A DNA stretch of 64,000 bases from Deltaproteobacteria bacterium (GTDB lineage Bacteria; Bdellovibrionota_C; UBA2361; SZUA-149; JAITKM01), in NCBI GenBank assembly GCA_031278395.1, contig JAITKM010000039.1:11147-75146 (forward strand), read 5' to 3'. Position 1 is the first letter of the stretch, and every line of letters starts with the position of its first letter. A program made the translations under genes and the position numbers. Below the pieces are notes generated by a model, which searched no databases, was not told the origin of the DNA, and saw nothing but the letters and a program-made list of their open reading frames with translations. Shown here in pieces: positions 59,907-64,000 of the stretch.

Positions 59907-60500
59907 TTATTCTCGCTCAATTTCGATTAATAAATCTCTCTGACTGACAGAATCGCCTTGTTTGACATAAATTTTTCGGATTCGACCTTTAATGTTCGCC
60001 AGGATAGCGTTTTGCATTTTCATAGCTTCTAGGACTAAAAGTGTATCTCCAGATTTTACCACATCCCCGGCTTGAACCAAAACTTCAACTACCGTGCCAG
60101 GAATAGGGGCCTTGAGTTGCATAACAGGGGATTCTTTAGCCTGTGCCAAAAGCATCTTTTTGCGCTGCATAGAAAACGGAGTTTCAATTGAAAAAGAATA
60201 GCCTACACCATTAACTAGTAGCTCGTATTCATTCTGGCGATTCGCTAAAATTTCTACCGGATAACTTGTGCCATTGACAGTCATCATCGTAAAGCCGTCA
60301 TCGGTCTGAGAAAATTCAACTTGATACTCTTGGTTAACATCCTCTTGCTCTTCTAGACTACCGCTTAGTTTTATATCGATAACCTTTTCATCTTTTTTAG
60401 GGGTAAAGATATATTTATTGTCGGCAATTAAAGATAACTCAATTTCCTTGGTTGAATTTATATCAAAAGCTATTAATTTTTTTGGATTGTTATTTATCAT
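59907..60500 (-). CDS. biotin carboxyl carrier subunit of acyl-CoA carboxylase
   Basis: A 197-aa protein. The C-terminal 75 residues are a biotinyl domain: APIPGTVVEVLVQAGDVVKSGDTLLVLEAMKMQNAI, with the biotinylated Lys in EAMKM. The N-terminal 120 residues are beta-rich, as in carrier subunits of propionyl-CoA/methylmalonyl-CoA-type enzymes. It is 4 bp from the biotin carboxylase gene and forms one operon with the next two. Confidence 0.9.
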   Translation of the reverse strand: MINNNPKKLIAFDINSTKEIELSLIADNKYIFTPKKDEKVIDIKLSGSLEEQEDVNQEYQVEFSQTDDGFTMMTVNGTSYPVEILANRQNEYELLVNGVGYSFSIETPFSMQRKKMLLAQAKESPVMQLKAPIPGTVVEVLVQAGDVVKSGDTLLVLEAMKMQNAILANIKGRIRKIYVKQGDSVSQRDLLIEIERE

Positions 60501-60504
60501 AAAA

Positions 60505-62004
60505 TTACATGTTGTAGATTTTATTTTTTAAGGTCCAGGCGTCATGGTTTTCAACTTGGTGTTGGGCTGGCGCGTTTTGTTCTAAATAGTTATTAATTGA
60601 CAGTAAAGCCGCAAATAACTCTTCGTCTTTTTCTCTAAAAACGACCGATGTTAAATCCTTTTCAATAAAGGAAGTATCAAAATTACCACTTTGAAAGACT
60701 TCGTTATTCATGACCGCCTTAGCAAAAGGAATAGTAGTTTTTATCCCACGCACCTGAAACTGTCTCAAAGCTTCAAAAGTCTTGGCAATGGTTTCAGAAC
60801 GATTTGCTCCATGCGTAATTAATTTAGCAATCATCGAATCAAAAAACGGTGTGATTTTTGATCCTACGACCACCCCCTGATCAATCCTAATCCCTTTGCC
60901 TTGTGGCAATCTCAAGGCGGTAATAGTACCTGTACATGGTGAAAAATTTGCCTGCACATCTTCTGCGTTAATTCGACATTCAATTGCCCAGCCATTTAAT
61001 TTAACATCTTTCTGGGTTAGCGGGAGCGCTTCGCCATTGGCAATGCGAATCTGCAATTCTATTAAATCCAAACCTGTAATCATTTCTGTTACAGGATGTT
61101 CCACCTGGACACGGGTATTCATTTCCATAAAATAGAAATTTTTATCCTTATCTAATAAAAACTCGACTGTTCCTAAGCTGACATAACCTGCAGCTTTTGC
61201 CAAAGCCACTGCTGCAGAAGTCATTTTTTTTCGCAGATCTTCATTCAAGGCTGGTGATGGCGCTTCCTCCAATAATTTTTGATGTTTTCTTTGAATTGAA
61301 CATTCGCGTTCACCGAGATGTAGGACGTTGCCAAAGATATCAGCTACAATTTGGACTTCGATATGTTTAGGATTTTCTAAATATTTTTCAATAAAAACTC
61401 GCGGATCGTTAAACGCTGTTTGCGCTTCTGAAACAGCTGAATTATACATTTGGCGCAGTTCTTTTGCACAACGCACGATACGCATGCCGCGTCCACCACC
61501 ACCAGAACAAGCTTTAATAATTAACGGATAACCAATTTGACCAGCAATTTTCTGTGCATCTTCTAAAGTTTCTACTACTCCGGCGCTCCCGCCAAACATT
61601 GGAACTTTTCCTTTAGCTGCAATTTCCTTAGCAATAACTTTATCTCCTAGATCTTGAATTACCCGGGGGGTTGGTCCAATAAAAATTATGCCTTCTTCTG
61701 TGCAGCGGACTGCGAGTCGTGCGTTTTCGGACAAGTAACCATAACCAGGGTGTAAAGCGGAAATTTTGTTCTTCTTAGCTAAGAGGACTAGATTTTCAAT
61801 ATCTAAAAATTCTGGAATAGCTCCCTTTTCCTGTTCTGGAAAATCTAGCGTATAATCCATCTCGGATAGATAAAAAGCATCCGGTTCTTTTTGAGTTCTA
61901 ACCCCAACTGCTTTGATTCCCATTTTTTTTGCGGTTTTGGCAATGCGCACTGCAATCTCGCCTCGATTAGCAATCAAGATTGATTTTATTTTTTTATTTT
62001 TCAT
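60505..62004 (-). CDS. biotin carboxylase subunit
   Basis: A 499-aa protein. Landmarks: ILIANRGEIAVRIAKTAKKMG, HPGYGYLSENARLAVRC, ACSGGGGRGMRIVR (ATP-grasp Gly-rich loop), ERECSIQRKHQKLLEEAPSPAL, YFMEMNTRVQVEHPVTEMITGLDLIELQIRIA. It carboxylates biotin on the carrier with ATP and bicarbonate. It is the AccC/PccA-N-type subunit; which acyl-CoA is used depends on the partner carboxyltransferase encoded upstream. Confidence 0.95.
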   Translation of the reverse strand: MKNKKIKSILIANRGEIAVRIAKTAKKMGIKAVGVRTQKEPDAFYLSEMDYTLDFPEQEKGAIPEFLDIENLVLLAKKNKISALHPGYGYLSENARLAVRCTEEGIIFIGPTPRVIQDLGDKVIAKEIAAKGKVPMFGGSAGVVETLEDAQKIAGQIGYPLIIKACSGGGGRGMRIVRCAKELRQMYNSAVSEAQTAFNDPRVFIEKYLENPKHIEVQIVADIFGNVLHLGERECSIQRKHQKLLEEAPSPALNEDLRKKMTSAAVALAKAAGYVSLGTVEFLLDKDKNFYFMEMNTRVQVEHPVTEMITGLDLIELQIRIANGEALPLTQKDVKLNGWAIECRINAEDVQANFSPCTGTITALRLPQGKGIRIDQGVVVGSKITPFFDSMIAKLITHGANRSETIAKTFEALRQFQVRGIKTTIPFAKAVMNNEVFQSGNFDTSFIEKDLTSVVFREKDEELFAALLSINNYLEQNAPAQHQVENHDAWTLKNKIYNM

Positions 62005-62032
62005 ATTTGTATCTCTAATACTTCAACTTATC

Positions 62033-63577
62033 TTAATATGGGACGTTTCCGTGTTTGCGCTTAGGTCTGAGGTCTACCTTACGTTTTAATACCTTTAAAC
62101 AATTAATAATTTTTGCCCGTGTTTCAGCTGGGTCAATCACTTCATCAATAAATCCCTTTTCGTCCGCAATATATGGATTAGCTACTTCATCTCGATATTT
62201 TTGAGTTAGTTCTTTTTTCAAAGCCGCTGGATTTTCTGCGGCGGCTAAATCTTTCCTATATAATATAGCAATTGCCCCATCAGGTCCCATGACCGCAATT
62301 TCCGCTGTGGGCCAGGCAAAATTAAAATCTCCACCAATACCTTTACTATTCATAACAATATATGCTCCGCCATATGACTTGCGTAGAATCACCGTAATTT
62401 TTGGAACTGTTGCCTCAACATATGAATATAAAAGTTTGGCTCCGTGTCTAATAATCTTGCCGTATTCTTGATTTACCCCTGGCAGAAATCCAGGCACGTC
62501 TTGCAAAGTAATAATTGGGATATTGAAGGAATCGCAAATACTAATAAACCTTGCGGCTTTAACTGCTGATTTTTTATCCAGCGCACCAGCCATGACCTTA
62601 GGTTGATTAGCAATTAGACCTACAGCCTGTCCGCCCATGCGAGAAAAAGCAGTAATAATACTGGTAGCGTGATTTTCGCCAACTTCAAAATAGTCTTCTT
62701 TATCAACCAGCAGTTTGATTATTTCTCTGACATCGTATGATTTGTCAGAATCTTCTGGCACAATATCCCGCAATCTTTCTTCGGAGCGCTGGATTGGATC
62801 ATTGTTTTCAATTAAAGGAGGATTTTCCAGATTATTAGACGGCAAGTAAGAAAGTAATTTTTTTACGCCTAAAAGCGTATTTTCGTCGTCATTATAAACA
62901 AAATCAGCCACGCCAGTTCTTTCGCCATGTACCGAGGCTCCGCCCAAATCTTCGACTGAGACAGTTTCGTTGAGAACTTCTTTAATAACATTTGGTCCTG
63001 TAACAAACATGTAGCTTGTGCTGGCAGTCATGAAGATAAAATCAGTTAGGGCAGGTGAATAGACTGCACCGCCTGCGGCTGGTCCCATAATAACTGAAAT
63101 TTGTGGAATAACGCCGGATGAAATAACATTGCGCTTGAAAATATTACCATATGCCTCAAGGCTGCTGATACCTTCCTGGATTCTTGCTCCGCCCGAATCG
63201 ATAAGTCCTACAATGGGCGAGCCGGTTTGAAGTGCTAAGTCTTGGATTTTTACAATTTTAGCGGCATGGACAGAACCTAACGAGCCACCCATTACATTAA
63301 AATCTTGAGCGAATGCAAAAACTTGTCTTCCATTAATTTTTCCAAAGCCTGTAATTACGCCATCGCCTGGATAATCTACATTTTTTTTGCCAAAGGACGT
63401 GTTAGCTGGCGGGTTAAAAGCGTCAGTTTCTTCAAAGGTGTCTTTGTCAAACAAAAAGTTTATTCGCTCAGATGCGGTAAGTTTGCCGCGCTGGTGCTGT
63501 TTCTCATAATACTCTGCGCTATATTGCGCTAGTCGATTAGTCTTTCTTTCTAAAAATCGTTGATATGATTTGTTCAT
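62033..63577 (-). CDS. acyl-CoA carboxyltransferase subunit (PccB/MmdA-like)
   Basis: A 514-aa protein with both crotonase-like halves in one chain: RGKLTASERINFLFD, GVITGFGKINGRQVFAFAQDF, GSLGSVHAAKIVK, GLIDSGGARIQEGISSLEAYG, MGPAAGGAVYSPAL, LQDVPGFLPGVNQEYGKIIRHGAKLLY, AYIVMNSKGIGGDFNFAWPTAEIAVMGPDGA. It transfers CO2 from biotin to propionyl-CoA (or acetyl-CoA). It heads the minus-strand carboxylase operon. A decarboxylase (MmdA-type) role would need extra membrane subunits, which are not here. Confidence 0.93.
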   Translation of the reverse strand: MNKSYQRFLERKTNRLAQYSAEYYEKQHQRGKLTASERINFLFDKDTFEETDAFNPPANTSFGKKNVDYPGDGVITGFGKINGRQVFAFAQDFNVMGGSLGSVHAAKIVKIQDLALQTGSPIVGLIDSGGARIQEGISSLEAYGNIFKRNVISSGVIPQISVIMGPAAGGAVYSPALTDFIFMTASTSYMFVTGPNVIKEVLNETVSVEDLGGASVHGERTGVADFVYNDDENTLLGVKKLLSYLPSNNLENPPLIENNDPIQRSEERLRDIVPEDSDKSYDVREIIKLLVDKEDYFEVGENHATSIITAFSRMGGQAVGLIANQPKVMAGALDKKSAVKAARFISICDSFNIPIITLQDVPGFLPGVNQEYGKIIRHGAKLLYSYVEATVPKITVILRKSYGGAYIVMNSKGIGGDFNFAWPTAEIAVMGPDGAIAILYRKDLAAAENPAALKKELTQKYRDEVANPYIADEKGFIDEVIDPAETRAKIINCLKVLKRKVDLRPKRKHGNVPY

Positions 63578-64000
63578 TATCTGTGTATATATAATATAGT
63601 TATCCCCGGCTTGTTTGCCTTAAATTTTTCCATGTAAAAAATTTTGAGGCGGGAAACTACTCTTTCTAAGATGACTAGGTCAATAAGAAATACCAGACTA
63701 GAATATCAATTCTTATTTAGAATTTTGAAATAGAAAGATAAAACAATAAAATAAAGACGTTAGCTTTAAGTGGAAAACTTTAAGTAATTGTTTAGCACCT
63801 TGTAAATCAGTATAGAGAAGGGTTTTTAGTGAGCAAGGTCTTTCCGTGTAAGCTTGGAAAATTTTCGATTGAATTGGGTTGAACGGTTACTAAAATCAAC
63901 TAACTTGATAGCTAAGCCACCAAGTTAGTCGAAATTTTTTTTAGTTAAAGTTTTTCAAGACACAAACTGTTATCCCAACAAACTAACAGCTAAAGAAGGC
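63578..64000. other. gene-free right-hand end, possible untranslated RNA
   Basis: No coding frame is supported. The region must hold the promoter of the carboxylase operon (minus strand). A plus-strand terminator-like hairpin at 63899-63943 without an upstream plus-strand gene raises the chance of a small RNA. No tRNA, tmRNA or RNase P motif was recognised. Confidence 0.35.
63899..63943 (+). terminator. rho-independent-type terminator without a gene
   Basis: ACTAACTTG at 63899-63907 pairs perfectly with CAAGTTAGT at 63921-63929, followed by CGAAATTTTTTTT. The nearest plus-strand gene upstream ends at 58267 and lies beyond minus-strand genes, so any transcript ending here must begin in this gap. 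Confidence 0.55.

Noticed and set aside
63865-63885. TTCGATTGAATT string as a possible tRNA T-loop
   Set aside because: No matching acceptor stem, anticodon arm or CCA-side pairing could be built around it.

Overview
The window reads as a chromosomal piece of a low-GC, diderm, probably fermentative bacterium with flagellar genes. LptF and LptG, a porin-like barrel protein and LPS/capsule-type glycosyltransferases imply an outer membrane. FlgE, FlgK, FlgL and FlhB imply a flagellum. Class II aldolase, a fused class I fumarase and a three-gene biotin-dependent acyl-CoA carboxylase give the metabolic flavour. The gene mix would fit an uncultured gut-associated lineage such as Margulisbacteria ('Termititenax'-like), but this is a guess from gene content; there is no rRNA here. 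No rRNA, recognisable tRNA, CRISPR array, complete insertion sequence or prophage was seen.

Layout. 1-6.4 kb: a tight surface-glycan operon (methyltransferase end, hexapeptide acyltransferase, WavE protein, two paralogous unknown proteins, GT2, and a GT8-WavE fusion). 6.5-9.7 kb: flhB and an LTA-synthase-like phosphotransferase. 9.7-10.46 kb: a gene-free stretch packed with inverted and direct repeats, followed by a secreted serpin with a shortened reactive loop. 11.8-25 kb: mostly housekeeping genes (ruvX, an M23 endopeptidase, an rlmD-like methyltransferase, a glycogen-synthase-like enzyme with a long N-terminal extension, rpe, a secreted EF-hand protein, manC, secA). 25-28.3 kb, minus strand: rpsU, lptF, lptG, smr and a frameshifted PPC-domain remnant. 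28.6-32.6 kb: a strong sigma70-type promoter driving an orphan 115-aa protein, then mltG and a Gln-rich membrane protein. 32.7-35.7 kb, minus strand: a GT9 glycosyltransferase and an unknown partner. 36-43.4 kb: fbaA, pheS, pheT, an MBL-fold hydrolase and fumarase.

43.4-53.2 kb is the export and surface region: flgK-flgL, a transglutaminase-like protein, decayed gene remnants, a porin, flgE, then a compact five-gene operon whose last four genes look like injectisome-type sctO-sctQ-sctR-sctS. Sigma54-like boxes lie in front of flgE and flgK. 53.6-58.3 kb: a second glycan operon (nucleotidyltransferase, GDPD-like, HAD phosphatase, second diverged nucleotidyltransferase, cupin) followed by another WavE protein closely resembling the C-terminal half of the fusion at 4.5-6.4 kb. 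58.3-63.6 kb, minus strand: a PHP-domain protein with a lysine-rich N-terminus, a small coiled-coil protein, and the acyl-CoA carboxylase.

Most noteworthy: the divergent type III secretion core operon; the serpin beside a repeat cluster; a dispersed family of intergenic hairpin elements; decayed gene copies at 46.9-47.5 kb and 25.0-25.4 kb; a 19-bp match (one mismatch) to the Tn5 mosaic end at 35881, which may mark a library or assembly artefact; and the glycan operon with paired nucleotidyltransferases.
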